From Rhizobium sp. RM (GTDB lineage: Bacteria; Pseudomonadota; Alphaproteobacteria; Rhizobiales; Rhizobiaceae): a DNA stretch of 64,000 bases. The notes under the pieces were generated by a model. It worked only from the letters and a program-made list of their open reading frames with translations, was not told the DNA's origin and searched no databases. This document shows positions 28,693-38,135 of the stretch, piece by piece (positions within the stretch are counted from its first letter, which is position 1; the number at the start of each line of letters is the position of its first letter). The stretch is taken from the NCBI RefSeq assembly GCF_013390595.1, contig NZ_JACAWV010000008.1, positions 248,001-312,000 on the forward strand, read 5' to 3'. Position numbers and translations under genes: made by a program.

Positions 28693-29757
28693 ATGAACGC
28701 ATTCAAGCCGCTGGTTTTCTCGGGCGTCCAGCCGACCGGCAATCTGCATCTCGGCAATTATCTCGGTGCGATCCGCAAGTTCGTGGCATTGCAGGAGGAT
28801 AACGACTGTATCTACTGCGTCGTGGACATGCACGCGATCACCGCGCAGCTCGTCCATTCCGACCTGAAGGCGCAGACGCGCTCCATCGCCGCAGCCTTCA
28901 TCGCCTCCGGTATCGATCCGGTGAAGCATATCGTTTTCAATCAGTCCGCCGTCCCGCAGCATGCGGAACTGGCCTGGGTGTTCAACTGTGTAGCGCGCAT
29001 CGGCTGGATGGAGCGCATGACCCAGTTCAAGGACAAGTCCGGCAAGAATGCCGAACAGGTCTCGCTGGGTCTGCTTGCCTATCCGAGCCTGATGGCCGCC
29101 GACATTCTCGTCTATCGCGCCACCCATGTGCCAGTTGGTGACGACCAGAAGCAGCATCTCGAGCTTGCCCGTGATATCGCCCAGAAGTTCAACATCGATT
29201 TCAGCGATCACATCCGCAAGGCCGGTCTCGGCGTCGACATCACTGTCGGCGATGAGCCTGTACACGCGTATTTCCCAATGGTGGAGCCGCTGATCGGTGG
29301 TCCGGCGCCGCGCGTGATGTCATTGAAGGACGGCACCAAGAAGATGTCTAAGTCGGACCCGTCCGACCTGTCTCGCATCAACCTGATGGACGATGTGGAT
29401 GCCATCTCGAAAAAGATCAAAAAGGCAAAGACCGACCCGGATGCGCTGCCGAGCGAAGTTGAGGGCTTGAAGGGTCGTCCCGAGGCGGAAAACCTTGTCG
29501 GCATCTATGCCGCGCTCTCCGACAAGACCAAGGCGGACGTGTTGCAGGACTTCGGCGGCCAGCAGTTCTCGGCTTTCAAGCCTGCCTTGATCGAGCTCGC
29601 CGTGAACGTTCTGGCACCTGTCAACAACGAGATGCGCCGTCTGCTCGACGATCCGAGCCACATCGATGCCATCCTCAAGCAGGGTGGCGAACGTGCTGGC
29701 GCCATCGCCGAAAAGACGATGAACGAAGTGCGCGATATCATCGGCTTCCTGCGGTAA
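28693..29757 (+). CDS. trpS: Tryptophanyl-tRNA synthetase
   Basis: A 354-residue class I synthetase. The HIGH-type motif is GNLHLGN (16-22) and the KMSKS motif is at 217-221. SGVQPTG and the DMHAIT segment of the active site are also clear. Full length, with ATG start after a GAGG-type site. It charges tRNA-Trp. No trp attenuator or T-box was seen upstream. Confidence 0.98.
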   Translation: MNAFKPLVFSGVQPTGNLHLGNYLGAIRKFVALQEDNDCIYCVVDMHAITAQLVHSDLKAQTRSIAAAFIASGIDPVKHIVFNQSAVPQHAELAWVFNCVARIGWMERMTQFKDKSGKNAEQVSLGLLAYPSLMAADILVYRATHVPVGDDQKQHLELARDIAQKFNIDFSDHIRKAGLGVDITVGDEPVHAYFPMVEPLIGGPAPRVMSLKDGTKKMSKSDPSDLSRINLMDDVDAISKKIKKAKTDPDALPSEVEGLKGRPEAENLVGIYAALSDKTKADVLQDFGGQQFSAFKPALIELAVNVLAPVNNEMRRLLDDPSHIDAILKQGGERAGAIAEKTMNEVRDIIGFLR

Positions 29758-29818
29758 CGAATTGCCGTCCGGCATTCGTTGCCGGGCGGTTTGCGCCCGC
29801 CGTGATTTGATATAATCT

Positions 29819-29847
29819 CCGCCCGAACCGTCGGGCGGCTTTTCGTT
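29819..29847 (+). terminator. Terminator-like hairpin after trpS
   Basis: CCGCCCGA-ACCG-TCGGGCGG followed by CTTTTCGTTT. A perfect TATAAT (29811-29816) lies directly in front of it, so the hairpin could instead sit at the start of a transcript made for the stress-protein gene; no good -35 element was found. Confidence 0.6.
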
Positions 29848-29872
29848 TCATGGCGGAAACAGGGAGTGCAGA

Positions 29873-30364
29873 ATGGTTTCAAAACGGCTGTCGCGTCTGG
29901 AAGGGCATCGGCGCAAGTTTCTTGCAGTCATCGATGGGACACCGGAATGCGAAAGGGCCGTGCACTACGCCGGTCGTCGCGCCAAGAACTCCAACGGCGG
30001 GCTGGTCCTTTTGTACGTGATACCGGAAGGCGATTTCCAGCAATGGCTGGGTGTCGAGCAGATCATGCGTGCGGAAGCGCGCGAAGAAGCGGAAGCCACG
30101 CTCGCGAAAATCGCCCAGAAGGTTCGCGATACAATCGGGATCGAACCGGAATCGGTGATCCGCGAGGGCAGCGCAACCGAAAACATTCATGGCCTGGTCG
30201 AAGAAGATCGAGATATCGCTATCCTGGTTCTGGCGGCGGGATCGACAAAAGAAGGGCCGGGGCCGCTGGTGTCTTCGATCGCTGGACGTGGCGCGGCTTT
30301 CCCCGTGCCTGTCACCGTTCTTCCCGACACGTTGACGGACGAGGAAATCGACGCGCTTTGCTGA
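29873..30364 (+). CDS. Universal stress protein (UspA family)
   Basis: 163 residues with one Usp domain. FLAVIDGTPECERAVHYAGRRA gives the first strand and helix, followed by LVLLYVIPEG and VIREGSATENI. The final part lacks a clear G-2X-G-9X-G-S/T ATP-binding motif: it reads LAAGSTKEGPGPLVSSIAGRGAAFPVPVTVLP, so ATP binding is uncertain. ATG start at 29873. A stand-alone gene between trpS and the nfu unit; function unknown beyond the family. Confidence 0.85.
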   Translation: MVSKRLSRLEGHRRKFLAVIDGTPECERAVHYAGRRAKNSNGGLVLLYVIPEGDFQQWLGVEQIMRAEAREEAEATLAKIAQKVRDTIGIEPESVIREGSATENIHGLVEEDRDIAILVLAAGSTKEGPGPLVSSIAGRGAAFPVPVTVLPDTLTDEEIDALC

Positions 30365-30485
30365 GAGGGACGTTTTCTGATGGGCGATAACATGCCCTCG
30401 GCTTGCGGACTTCGATCGGCTATTGGTGATTTCTTGAATGTAATTATCATGTCAGGGCTTGAAGTCAGACTTCGCCGGGCGTATT

Positions 30486-30502
30486 TTTTGGAAGAATTCT
30501 AA
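30486..30502. promoter_or_regulatory. Irr-type iron control element (ICE-like palindrome)
   Basis: TTTGGAA-GAA-TTCTAAA: one base away from a perfect TTTAGAA-N3-TTCTAAA, the pattern I remember for the rhizobial Irr box. It overlaps the likely -10 region (TTGAAG 30459-30464, TATTTT 30481-30486) upstream of the Nfu gene, which fits repression when iron is low. Confidence 0.55.
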
Positions 30503-30541
30503 ATTGCGGGGCGTGAACGGCGACCTCGAAGGAGATGCGAA

Positions 30542-31105
30542 ATGTTCATTCAGACGGAAGCCACGCCAAATCCGGCAACGCTCAAGTTCCTTCCTGGCAA
30601 GGTCGTTTTGGAAAGCGGCACGGCTGAGTTCCTCAACCCTGCGCAGGCACAGGCATCACCCTTGGCTGAACGCCTGTTCGCTATTCCCGGTGTTACCGGC
30701 GTTTATTTCGGTTTCGACTTCATCACCGTCACGAAGGACGATGCTGAGTGGCAGCATCTGAAGCCTGCGATTCTCGGCTCCATCATGGAGCATTTCATGT
30801 CCGGTCGCCCGATCATGGGCTCTGCGGTTGCAGCTGAACTTTCCGACGAGGAGGATGAGTTCTTTGAAGCCGGCGATGAAACCATCGTCGCCACGATCAA
30901 GGAACTGCTGGAGACCCGCGTTCGTCCGGCCGTTGCGCAGGATGGTGGCGACATCACCTTCCGTGGCTTCCGCGATGGAACGGTTTTCCTGAACATGAAG
31001 GGGGCTTGCTCCGGTTGCCCGTCCTCTACCGCCACGTTGAAGCACGGCGTTCAGAACCTGCTGCGTCATTTCGTGCCGGAAGTGCGCGAAGTCGAAGCTG
31101 TCTGA
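30542..31105 (+). CDS. Nfu-type iron-sulfur cluster carrier protein
   Basis: 187 residues. The N-terminal Nfu_N domain (MFIQTEATPNPATLKFLPG) is followed by a linker and the C-terminal NifU-like domain with the cluster-binding C156-x-x-C159 (GACSGCPSS) inside RPAVAQDGGDITF. These proteins receive 4Fe-4S clusters and pass them to target enzymes. AAGGAGATG-like sequence lies just before the ATG at 30542. An ICE-like palindrome 40 bases upstream suggests iron control. tsaB follows after 15 bases. Confidence 0.95.
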   Translation: MFIQTEATPNPATLKFLPGKVVLESGTAEFLNPAQAQASPLAERLFAIPGVTGVYFGFDFITVTKDDAEWQHLKPAILGSIMEHFMSGRPIMGSAVAAELSDEEDEFFEAGDETIVATIKELLETRVRPAVAQDGGDITFRGFRDGTVFLNMKGACSGCPSSTATLKHGVQNLLRHFVPEVREVEAV

Positions 31106-31120
31106 TTGTCTGGTTGAAGC

Positions 31121-31789
31121 ATGATTGTTCTGGCGCTCGACACCTCTGGCGTTGATTGCTCTGCCTGCATTTATGACAGTGCGGCGGATCGCGTTCTCGG
31201 CGAAGTGACCGAAAACATCGGCAAGGGTCATGCGGAACTGCTGATGGGCATCATCGACGCTGCGTTGACGCAGGCGTCGATGACATTGCGCGATGTCGAG
31301 CGGATTGCCGTCACGATTGGTCCCGGCTCTTTTACCGGTATACGCGTCGGGGTGGCGGCAGCACGTGGATTTGCGCTGTCGCTTCACAAGGAAGCGGTGG
31401 GCGTGACCACGCTCGAAACTTTGGCCGTCGACCACCTGCTGAGGCATCCTGGCCAGCGCGTTGCCGTGGGCTTGGATGCGAAACGAAGCGAGGCCTATCT
31501 CCAGATTTTTGGCGCAGATGGCCTGCCGTCAAGCGATGCCGCGTTGTTGCCTCTGGAAGACGCGAAGGCGACGCTCACGGGCTTTGACGGCGTGGTGATC
31601 GGCTCTGCTGCACCGTTGTTTGCAGGCGAGGAAACGGGTTCCGGACCGGATCGCTTCCCGATCGCGACAGTTGCACGCGCTGCGGCACGCAAGCCGGAGG
31701 GGATGCCGAAACCCGCGCCTCTGTACTTGCGCGGTCCGGATGCCCGACCGCAAACGGGTTTTGCGCTGGAACGCCTCTCGGTTGCCTGA
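31121..31789 (+). CDS. tsaB: tRNA threonylcarbamoyladenosine synthesis protein TsaB
   Basis: A 222-residue ASKHA-fold protein starting MIVLALDTSG, with the conserved VTIGPGSFTGIRVGVAAARG. TsaB has no active site of its own; it supports TsaD and TsaE in making t6A37 of tRNA. tsaD and tsaE are not in the window. rimI follows after 39 bases, a very common pairing. Confidence 0.95.
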   Translation: MIVLALDTSGVDCSACIYDSAADRVLGEVTENIGKGHAELLMGIIDAALTQASMTLRDVERIAVTIGPGSFTGIRVGVAAARGFALSLHKEAVGVTTLETLAVDHLLRHPGQRVAVGLDAKRSEAYLQIFGADGLPSSDAALLPLEDAKATLTGFDGVVIGSAAPLFAGEETGSGPDRFPIATVARAAARKPEGMPKPAPLYLRGPDARPQTGFALERLSVA

Positions 31790-31828
31790 TAGGTGGCGTC
31801 CGTAAGCGATGACTGATGATTCCCTGCA

Positions 31829-32323
31829 ATGTTTGACGATTACCTGAGCTGGAAACCCTATTTCGAAATCGTGCCGATGCAGCACGAGGACTGCGCGGCG
31901 GTGGCGGATATGCACGCCCTGCGCTTTCCGCGCGCCTGGAATGACGGCGAGTTCTCAAGCCTCCTGACGCAGTCATCGGTTTTCGGTGCGGTGGCACGCC
32001 AGACCAACGCTTTTTTCAGCAAACCGCTCGGCGGTTTTGTTCTTGCCCGAGAAGTGGCGGGTGAGGCAGAAATCCTGACCATCGCCGTGGGTGAAAAATT
32101 TGCACGAGCCGGTCTTGGTTGGCGTCTGATGCAGTCCGCGACCCGCGAAGCAATGATGCGTGGCGCCGAGACGATGTTCCTTGAGGTGGACAACGCCAAT
32201 ACATCGGCTGTAGGGCTTTACAGGAAGCTAGGCTTCAAGACTGTCGCGGAACGCAAGGCTTATTATACCGCCCGGGATGGATCGAAGTCGACGGCGCTTG
32301 TCATGCGTCGAGACTTTCGCTAG
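31829..32323 (+). CDS. rimI: Ribosomal protein S18-alanine N-acetyltransferase RimI
   Basis: A 164-residue GNAT acetyltransferase. Acetyl-CoA is bound by the LTIAVGEKFARAGLGWRLM segment (an R/Q-x-x-G-x-G/A variant), and FLEVDNANTSAVGLYRKLGF is the usual RimI motif B. About 15 extra residues precede the domain. In E. coli RimI acetylates the N-terminus of S18; rhizobial members may have other targets. The gene follows tsaB and precedes the Fur-family gene. Confidence 0.88.
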   Translation: MFDDYLSWKPYFEIVPMQHEDCAAVADMHALRFPRAWNDGEFSSLLTQSSVFGAVARQTNAFFSKPLGGFVLAREVAGEAEILTIAVGEKFARAGLGWRLMQSATREAMMRGAETMFLEVDNANTSAVGLYRKLGFKTVAERKAYYTARDGSKSTALVMRRDFR

Positions 32324-32392
32324 TTCCGAATTCTGTAATATGTTCGGCGCATGCAGCGCCATTCCAACGGAAGAATCTGAAGGCCAGAAGAC

Positions 32393-32821
32393 GTGATAGA
32401 CCTTTCGAAAACGCTGGAAGAACTTTGTGCCGAGCGCGGCATGCGGATGACGGACCAGCGCCGAGTCATCGCCCGTGTCTTACAGGAATCCGACGACCAT
32501 CCCGATGTGGAAGAACTCTATCGTCGGTCTTTCGCCGTTGATCCCCGCATTTCCATTTCCACGGTCTACAGAACCGTAAAGCTTTTCGAAGATGCCGGTA
32601 TCATCGAACGGCATGACTTCCGTGACGGCCGTTCGCGCTATGAGACTGTGCCGGAGGAACATCACGATCATCTGATCGATCTGAAGCATGGCGTCGTGAT
32701 CGAATTCCATTCTCCGGAAATCGAGGCACTCCAGGAAAAGATCGCGCGTGAGCATGGCTTCAAGCTCGTCGACCATCGGCTGGAACTTTACGGCGTTCCT
32801 CTGAAGCCCGACGAACGCTGA
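32393..32821 (+). CDS. Fur-family metalloregulator, probably the manganese regulator Mur
   Basis: 142 residues. A winged-helix DNA-binding part (MTDQRRVIARVL, ISISTVYRTVKLFEDAGIIERH) and a His-rich metal site (EEHHDHLIDLKHG, residues 89-100). The two C-terminal CxxC zinc motifs of E. coli Fur are absent. In Rhizobiaceae this gene type is known as Mur, which represses manganese uptake, while iron control is done by Irr and RirA; the name Mur is inferred from that. GTG start. Neighbours are rimI and olsA. Confidence 0.88.
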   Translation: MIDLSKTLEELCAERGMRMTDQRRVIARVLQESDDHPDVEELYRRSFAVDPRISISTVYRTVKLFEDAGIIERHDFRDGRSRYETVPEEHHDHLIDLKHGVVIEFHSPEIEALQEKIAREHGFKLVDHRLELYGVPLKPDER

Positions 32822-32854
32822 GACCCCGGTGGTAAAGCGGGCGGTGCAATCGTG

Positions 32855-33646
32855 ATGTGGCTCCGGGCAACCTATATTGCGGTCGTTCTTCTGATCGTCA
32901 CGCTCGTGTTGCTGCCACTTCAATTGCTCGGGCTTGCATTCGACTGGCGTCTTCGCCGGCGTGTCCCGCGTATCTGGCATCGCATCGCGTGTCGTGTTCT
33001 CGGTATCCGCGTCCACGTTCATGGAGAGATCGAACGCGCCAAACCGCTGATGCTTGCCGTCAATCACGCGTCCTGGAAAGACATTCTCGTTCTTGGCAGC
33101 ATTGCCGATGTGGTGTTCATCGCCAAGACAGAGGTGCGCGACTGGCCGGTATTCGGCTGGCTGGCTCGTCTGCAGAAAAGCATCTTTGTTCAGCGTGAAC
33201 AGAAACGCAGCACCGGTGACCAGGTTGGCGAGATCGCCAGCCGGATGGCGGATGGCGAGATTGTCGTTCTGTTCCCCGAAGGGACGACATCAGACGGAAA
33301 CCGCCTGCTGACGATCAAGTCGTCGCTTTTCGGTGCGGCCTCCACCGCTGCGGAACAGGTGCCGGGCAAGCTGGTCTATGTGCAGCCGGTGTCGATTGCC
33401 TATACGCGGGTTCAGGGCATGGCGATGGGGCGTTATCATCGTATCATCGCCGCTTGGCCGGGAAGCATAACCTTGGTGCCGCACCTGCTCGGTGTCATCA
33501 AGGCGGGCTCCATCGATGTCGAGGTGACATTCGGAGACAGTGTCCCTTTCCACAATACTGATAATCGCAAGCGGCTCGCTGCCGATATCGCTGCGGCTAT
33601 TCGCTCGATGCTGGCATTCAGCCTCAGAGGCGGATGGCGGAAATAG
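32855..33646 (+). CDS. olsA: Lyso-ornithine lipid O-acyltransferase OlsA (PlsC-like)
   Basis: About 263 residues. An N-terminal membrane helix (TYIAVVLLIVTLVLLPLQLLGL) precedes an acyltransferase domain with H-x4-D in NHASWKD (H72, D77, numbered from the GTG at 32852) and FPEGTTS (141-147). PlsC-family enzymes acylate lyso-lipids. By position between the Fur-family gene and miaB, which matches my memory of Sinorhizobium, this is OlsA, the second step of ornithine lipid synthesis; a general 1-acyl-glycerophosphate acyltransferase cannot be excluded by motif alone. GTG 32852 and ATG 32855 are alternative starts. Confidence 0.82.
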   Translation: MWLRATYIAVVLLIVTLVLLPLQLLGLAFDWRLRRRVPRIWHRIACRVLGIRVHVHGEIERAKPLMLAVNHASWKDILVLGSIADVVFIAKTEVRDWPVFGWLARLQKSIFVQREQKRSTGDQVGEIASRMADGEIVVLFPEGTTSDGNRLLTIKSSLFGAASTAAEQVPGKLVYVQPVSIAYTRVQGMAMGRYHRIIAAWPGSITLVPHLLGVIKAGSIDVEVTFGDSVPFHNTDNRKRLAADIAAAIRSMLAFSLRGGWRK

Positions 33647-33781
33647 TGGCGCGATAAACCGATGCGTCTCCAGATGCGTGTGTCGCACTTTCACAAAACC
33701 GAGATCGATTTTCACGCCGATGCGTGGCGCCCCCGGTATTTTTCTGTTTAATCTGGCGTTGAAAAACACTAGATAGCCGCC

Positions 33782-35185
33782 ATGACCCAGGAAACGCTAG
33801 GCCTAGACGCCGCCGAGATCACTGCCCGTGAGGGTTCGAACAGCCGTAAAGTCTTCATCAAGACCTACGGCTGTCAGATGAACGTTTATGATTCCGTCCG
33901 CATGAGCGATGCGTTGGCGAAGGACGGTTACGTCCAGACGGAAGACATGGGCGAGGCTGATCTGGTTCTGCTCAACACCTGTCATATCCGCGAGAAGGCG
34001 GCTGAAAAGGTCTACTCCGCGCTTGGCCGTCTGCGCGATATGAAAAAGTCGCGCGAAGAGCAGGGCCGCGAGTTCATGATTGGCGTTGCCGGATGCGTTG
34101 CTCAGGCCGAAGGCGAGGAAATCCTGCGTCGCGCGCCTGCTGTCGATGTCGTTATCGGCCCGCAGACCTATCACCGCCTGCCGGATGCCCTGAAACGTGT
34201 TCGCGAAGGTGAGCGTGTCATCGAGACCGAGTACGCGGTCGAAGACAAGTTCGAGCATCTTCCCGTCGCGGAAAAGGCAAAACTTCGTTCCCGCGGCGTG
34301 ACTGCGTTCCTGACGGTGCAGGAAGGCTGTGACAAGTTCTGTACGTTCTGCGTCGTGCCCTATACGCGTGGATCGGAAGTGTCGCGCCCCGTTCGCCAGA
34401 TCGTTGATGAGGCGATGAAGCTGGTCGATGCCGGTGTACGCGAGATCACGTTGCTTGGTCAGAACGTCAATGCCTGGCAGGGCGAGGGGCCGAAGGGCGA
34501 AAAATGGGGGCTTGCCGAACTGCTGTATCGGCTTGCGGAAATTCCGGGCCTTGCAAGACTGCGTTATACCACCAGCCATCCGCGCGACATGGACGATCGC
34601 TTGATCGGCGCGCATAGCGATCTGCGTATCCTAATGCCGTATCTGCACTTGCCGGTACAGGCAGGCTCTGATCGTATTCTGAAAGCGATGAACCGTCGCC
34701 ATACCGGCGCGGAATATATCCGGCTTATCGAAAGAATTCGCGCGGCCCGCCCTGATATTGCCATGTCGGGAGACTTTATTGTTGGTTTCCCTGGCGAAAG
34801 TGATCGCGATTTCGAAGACACGATGGCCATCGTCGAGGAAGTGAAATACGCACAGGCGTTCTCCTTCAAATACTCGACCCGCCCGGGCACGCCCGGCGCT
34901 GATCTGACGGATCAGGTTGAGGAAGAGGTGAAAGCGGAACGGCTTGAAAGATTGCAGGCGCTGTTGCTGAAACAGCAGCAGGAATTTGCGCAATCTCTGG
35001 TCGGAAAGACCATGGATGTGTTGCTGGAAAAGCCCGGTCGCATGCCTGGACAGTTGATAGGTCGTTCGCCGTGGCTGCAATCTGTGAATCTTGATGCAAA
35101 GACTTTGAAAATCGGTGACATTGTTAATGTACGAATCACCGCAACGGGTCCAAACAGCTTGTTTGCCGAGGTGGCAGAGAGTTAG
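33782..35185 (+). CDS. miaB: tRNA-2-methylthio-N6-dimethylallyladenosine synthase MiaB
   Basis: A 467-residue radical SAM methylthiotransferase. The N-terminal UPF0004 domain binds one cluster with C31, C67 and C105 ([23 protein letters not shown]). The radical SAM cysteines are C183, C187 and C190 (GCDKFCTFC). A C-terminal TRAM domain closes the protein. It thiomethylates i6A37 in tRNAs reading UNN codons. ATG start at 33782. The order miaB-phoH-ybeY-tlyC-lnt is widely conserved. Confidence 0.98.
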   Translation: MTQETLGLDAAEITAREGSNSRKVFIKTYGCQMNVYDSVRMSDALAKDGYVQTEDMGEADLVLLNTCHIREKAAEKVYSALGRLRDMKKSREEQGREFMIGVAGCVAQAEGEEILRRAPAVDVVIGPQTYHRLPDALKRVREGERVIETEYAVEDKFEHLPVAEKAKLRSRGVTAFLTVQEGCDKFCTFCVVPYTRGSEVSRPVRQIVDEAMKLVDAGVREITLLGQNVNAWQGEGPKGEKWGLAELLYRLAEIPGLARLRYTTSHPRDMDDRLIGAHSDLRILMPYLHLPVQAGSDRILKAMNRRHTGAEYIRLIERIRAARPDIAMSGDFIVGFPGESDRDFEDTMAIVEEVKYAQAFSFKYSTRPGTPGADLTDQVEEEVKAERLERLQALLLKQQQEFAQSLVGKTMDVLLEKPGRMPGQLIGRSPWLQSVNLDAKTLKIGDIVNVRITATGPNSLFAEVAES

Positions 35186-35225
35186 AGTGAGGATCAGTAG
35201 CTGACTGGGACAGGAGCCTGACCGC

Positions 35226-36281
35226 TTGAACGCACACGAATTGGTATCACCTTCATCGCGCCAGCCACGCTCAGCCGCGACCGACGCCAATCACTTCGTC
35301 CTAACGTTCGAGAATAACAGAATCGCTGGAGAGCTATTCGGTCAGTTCGATCAGAACCTGAAGCTGTTGGAGCAGCGTCTCAATATCGACGCCCGCCCGC
35401 GTGGCAACTCCGTTGCAATCACGGGTGACGTGGTATCCACCAATCAGGCCCGACGCGCGCTGGATTTTCTCTACGAGCGCCTTTTGAAAGGCGGGACGGT
35501 TGAACTTTCCGATGTTGAGGGCGCGATCCGCATGGCCATGGCTGCCGACGACCAACTGACCTTGCCGACGATGGAGCGCAAGGCGAAGATCTCGATGGCG
35601 CAGATTTCCACGCGCAAGAAGACCATTGCTGCCCGTACTCCCACGCAGGATGTCTACATGCGTGCGCTGGAACGGTCCGAGCTGGTCTTCGGTGTCGGCC
35701 CTGCCGGCACGGGCAAGACCTATCTGGCGGTGGCGCATGCCGCGCAATTGCTGGAACGCGGTGCCGTCGATCGCATCATTCTTTCGCGCCCTGCCGTTGA
35801 AGCGGGTGAACGTCTTGGCTTCCTGCCGGGCGACATGAAGGAAAAGGTCGATCCCTACCTGCGGCCACTTTATGACGCGCTCTATGACATGATGCCGGGT
35901 GATAAGGTTGAGCGTGCCATTCAGGCAGGTGTGATCGAAATCGCGCCGCTGGCATTCATGCGTGGCAGAACACTTGGCAACGCTGCGGTCATTCTGGACG
36001 AAGCCCAGAACACCACGACCATGCAGATGAAGATGTTCCTGACACGTCTTGGCGAAAACGGTCGTATGATCGTGACCGGTGACCCAAGCCAGGTCGACCT
36101 TCCGCGTGGCGTGAAGTCCGGTCTTGTCGAAGCGCTCCAGATCCTCGGGGATGTGGAAGGCGTGTCGGTTGTTCGCTTCAAGGATGTCGATGTGGTACGT
36201 CATCCGATGGTGGCGCGCATCGTGCGTGCCTATGAGGCACATACGGCCGTGCCGGACGAAAGTCTCGTGAAGGGCGATTGA
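35226..36281 (+). CDS. phoH: PhoH-family ATPase
   Basis: A 351-residue PhoH-like (YbeZ) protein with Walker A GPAGTGKT (158-165), LSRPAVEAGERLGFLPGD, and Walker B VILDEAQNTT; VTGDPSQVDLP follows. An N-terminal KH-like region precedes it. PhoH/YbeZ works with YbeY in RNA metabolism; the precise reaction is unsettled. The start is a TTG at 35226 with AGGAG 9 bases upstream. ybeY follows after 9 bases. Confidence 0.95.
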   Translation: MNAHELVSPSSRQPRSAATDANHFVLTFENNRIAGELFGQFDQNLKLLEQRLNIDARPRGNSVAITGDVVSTNQARRALDFLYERLLKGGTVELSDVEGAIRMAMAADDQLTLPTMERKAKISMAQISTRKKTIAARTPTQDVYMRALERSELVFGVGPAGTGKTYLAVAHAAQLLERGAVDRIILSRPAVEAGERLGFLPGDMKEKVDPYLRPLYDALYDMMPGDKVERAIQAGVIEIAPLAFMRGRTLGNAAVILDEAQNTTTMQMKMFLTRLGENGRMIVTGDPSQVDLPRGVKSGLVEALQILGDVEGVSVVRFKDVDVVRHPMVARIVRAYEAHTAVPDESLVKGD

Positions 36282-36290
36282 CGCAATAGA

Positions 36291-36797
36291 ATGACAGCAC
36301 TGGATATTCAGATCAGCATCGAGGCCCAGGGCTGGGCCTCGGAAGAAGAGCTTTTTGCATTTGCGCAAAAGGTTTTGGACACGGCGGTCGATTTTCTACG
36401 CCGGGAGGAAAAGCAACCCTTCCCGAAAATGCCGATAGAATTGTCACTGGTTTTCACCGATGACGAGCAGATTCGTGAAATAAACGCCGAGTGGCGTGAC
36501 AAGGACAAGGCGACAAATGTGTTGTCTTTTCCAGCGTTTCCGCTCGAACCCGGCGGCATGCCGGGGCCGATGCTGGGCGATATTGTGATCGCTCGCGAAA
36601 CGGTTGAGCGGGAAGCCCTTGAACTTGAGAAGAGTTTCGAGGATCATCTGACTCATCTTCTGGTCCATGGATTTCTCCATCTCTTCGGATATGATCACAT
36701 GGACGAGGAAGAAGCGGAAGAAATGGAGTCGCTTGAGACTCGCATTCTGGCGGTGCTTGGCCTATCTGATCCGTACGCGGGACAGGAACCGCTTTAA
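36291..36797 (+). CDS. ybeY: Endoribonuclease YbeY (rRNA maturation factor)
   Basis: A 168-residue metallo-RNase with the zinc-binding HGFLHLFGYDH motif (H126, H130, H136) and the NVLSFPAF segment. YbeY takes part in 16S rRNA 3' processing and ribosome quality control. It has an acidic tail of about 15 residues beyond the motif. It lies between phoH and the CBS-domain gene in the usual order. Confidence 0.97.
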   Translation: MTALDIQISIEAQGWASEEELFAFAQKVLDTAVDFLRREEKQPFPKMPIELSLVFTDDEQIREINAEWRDKDKATNVLSFPAFPLEPGGMPGPMLGDIVIARETVEREALELEKSFEDHLTHLLVHGFLHLFGYDHMDEEEAEEMESLETRILAVLGLSDPYAGQEPL

Positions 36798-36812
36798 TTA
36801 TAGTCTGGAGCC

Positions 36813-37943
36813 ATGAACGAACATTCTGCACGACCTGCCAATGAGGGCAGAGAGAACGGCGAGCAGTCCTCCTCGGAGGAGGGCAGTAGTCAGTTACGTT
36901 ACGATTTCAGCGCGAAACCGAGATCGACAATCTGGTCGCGCATCGCACGGTTGCTGAAGCCGTCGCAAGGAGAGCGTCTGCGCGAGGATATCACCGACGC
37001 GCTGATGTCAGACACCGAAATCGGTGCTGCCTTTTCGCCCGAAGAGCGGGCAATGCTCAACAACATCCTGCGTTTCCGCGAGGTTCGCGTTGAAGACATC
37101 ATGATCCCGCGCGTGGATATTGATGGCATCGACCAGAACATGACGATCGGCGAAGCGCTGATCCTGTTCGAAGAGACCGGCCGTTCCCGTATGCCTGTCT
37201 ACGACGAGAACCTCGACAATCCCAAGGGCATGATCCACATCCGCGATCTTCTGTCCTATGTTGCAAAGCAGGCCCGCAACAAGCGGCGTATCGGAACGAG
37301 AATCGCTCTTGATACCGAAACGAACGCGGCCCGTACGCCACGGCCGAACTTCGATCTGGCGCGTGTTGATCTCGAAATCTCCGTCGCCAATGCCGGCTTG
37401 GTCCGCAAGATCCTTTTCGCGCCGCCTTCGATGCTGGCGTCGGATCTGCTGAAGACGATGCAGGCGCAGCGAACGCAGCTCGCTCTCGTCATTGATGAAT
37501 ATGGCGGCACTGACGGGCTCGTCAGCCATGAAGACATCGTCGAAATGGTCGTCGGTGATATCGATGACGAACACGACAAGGACGAGGCCATGTTCTCGCG
37601 CCTCTCCGCAGATGTTCTGGTGGCCGATGCGCGCGCCGAACTCACGGAACTGAGCGAGGCCATTGGCCCGGAGTTCGATGTTCGCGAGCACGTGGAAGAA
37701 ATCGACACGCTTGGCGGTCTGATCTTTTTCGCGCTTGGCCGCATCCCGGCGAAAGGCGAAACTGTCAGAGCGATTCCTGGGTTTGAGTTCCAGATTCTCG
37801 ACGCGGATAGCCGTCGCATAAAAGGCGTTCGGATCGTACGCGATCATGGGTCCGAAGGGCAGGATGACCGGGCTCCAGATGATGCTGAGCCCGATGAGGT
37901 GATGGCTTTGCCGGCACCCGAGACGCGCCAGATCACACATTGA
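36813..37943 (+). CDS. tlyC: CBS-domain hemolysin/CorC family protein
   Basis: 376 residues. A polar N-terminus leads to IMIPRVDIDGID and two CBS domains that bind adenine nucleotides (about 90-230, with RSRMPVYDENLDNPKGMIHIRDLL and LVIDEYGGTDGLVSHEDIVE), then a CorC_HlyC/transporter-associated domain (about 255-335). No membrane segment is seen, so it is the soluble CorC type. In E. coli CorC influences magnesium efflux. The hemolysin name is historical. A strong terminator at 37964-37990 ends the miaB-to-tlyC run. Confidence 0.93.
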   Translation: MNEHSARPANEGRENGEQSSSEEGSSQLRYDFSAKPRSTIWSRIARLLKPSQGERLREDITDALMSDTEIGAAFSPEERAMLNNILRFREVRVEDIMIPRVDIDGIDQNMTIGEALILFEETGRSRMPVYDENLDNPKGMIHIRDLLSYVAKQARNKRRIGTRIALDTETNAARTPRPNFDLARVDLEISVANAGLVRKILFAPPSMLASDLLKTMQAQRTQLALVIDEYGGTDGLVSHEDIVEMVVGDIDDEHDKDEAMFSRLSADVLVADARAELTELSEAIGPEFDVREHVEEIDTLGGLIFFALGRIPAKGETVRAIPGFEFQILDADSRRIKGVRIVRDHGSEGQDDRAPDDAEPDEVMALPAPETRQITH

Positions 37944-37963
37944 TATAACGCAGAATGACAGAT

Positions 37964-37990
37964 CCCGGCAGGTCACCTGCCGGGTTTTTC
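37964..37990 (+). terminator. Rho-independent terminator after the CBS-domain gene
   Basis: CCCGGCAGG-TCA-CCTGCCGGG followed by TTTTTC: a perfect 9-bp stem 20 bases after the stop. Confidence 0.93.
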
Positions 37991-38135
37991 TTGTACCCGT
38001 CATCTGCACGGCCTGCTTGCATGCATGGTGTGGACGACGAATCTTTTTTCCATTACGTCGAAGAATAACGGGAAACACGACGCACCATGCGGTGATGAGG
38101 TGTGATCCTTCCGGCTGAACGTGAACGGAGATCGT

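Noticed and set aside
32393..32821. Irr instead of a Fur/Mur-type regulator
   Set aside because: The neighbours are those of fur/mur, the protein starts directly at the winged helix, and no Irr-like heme motif was seen.
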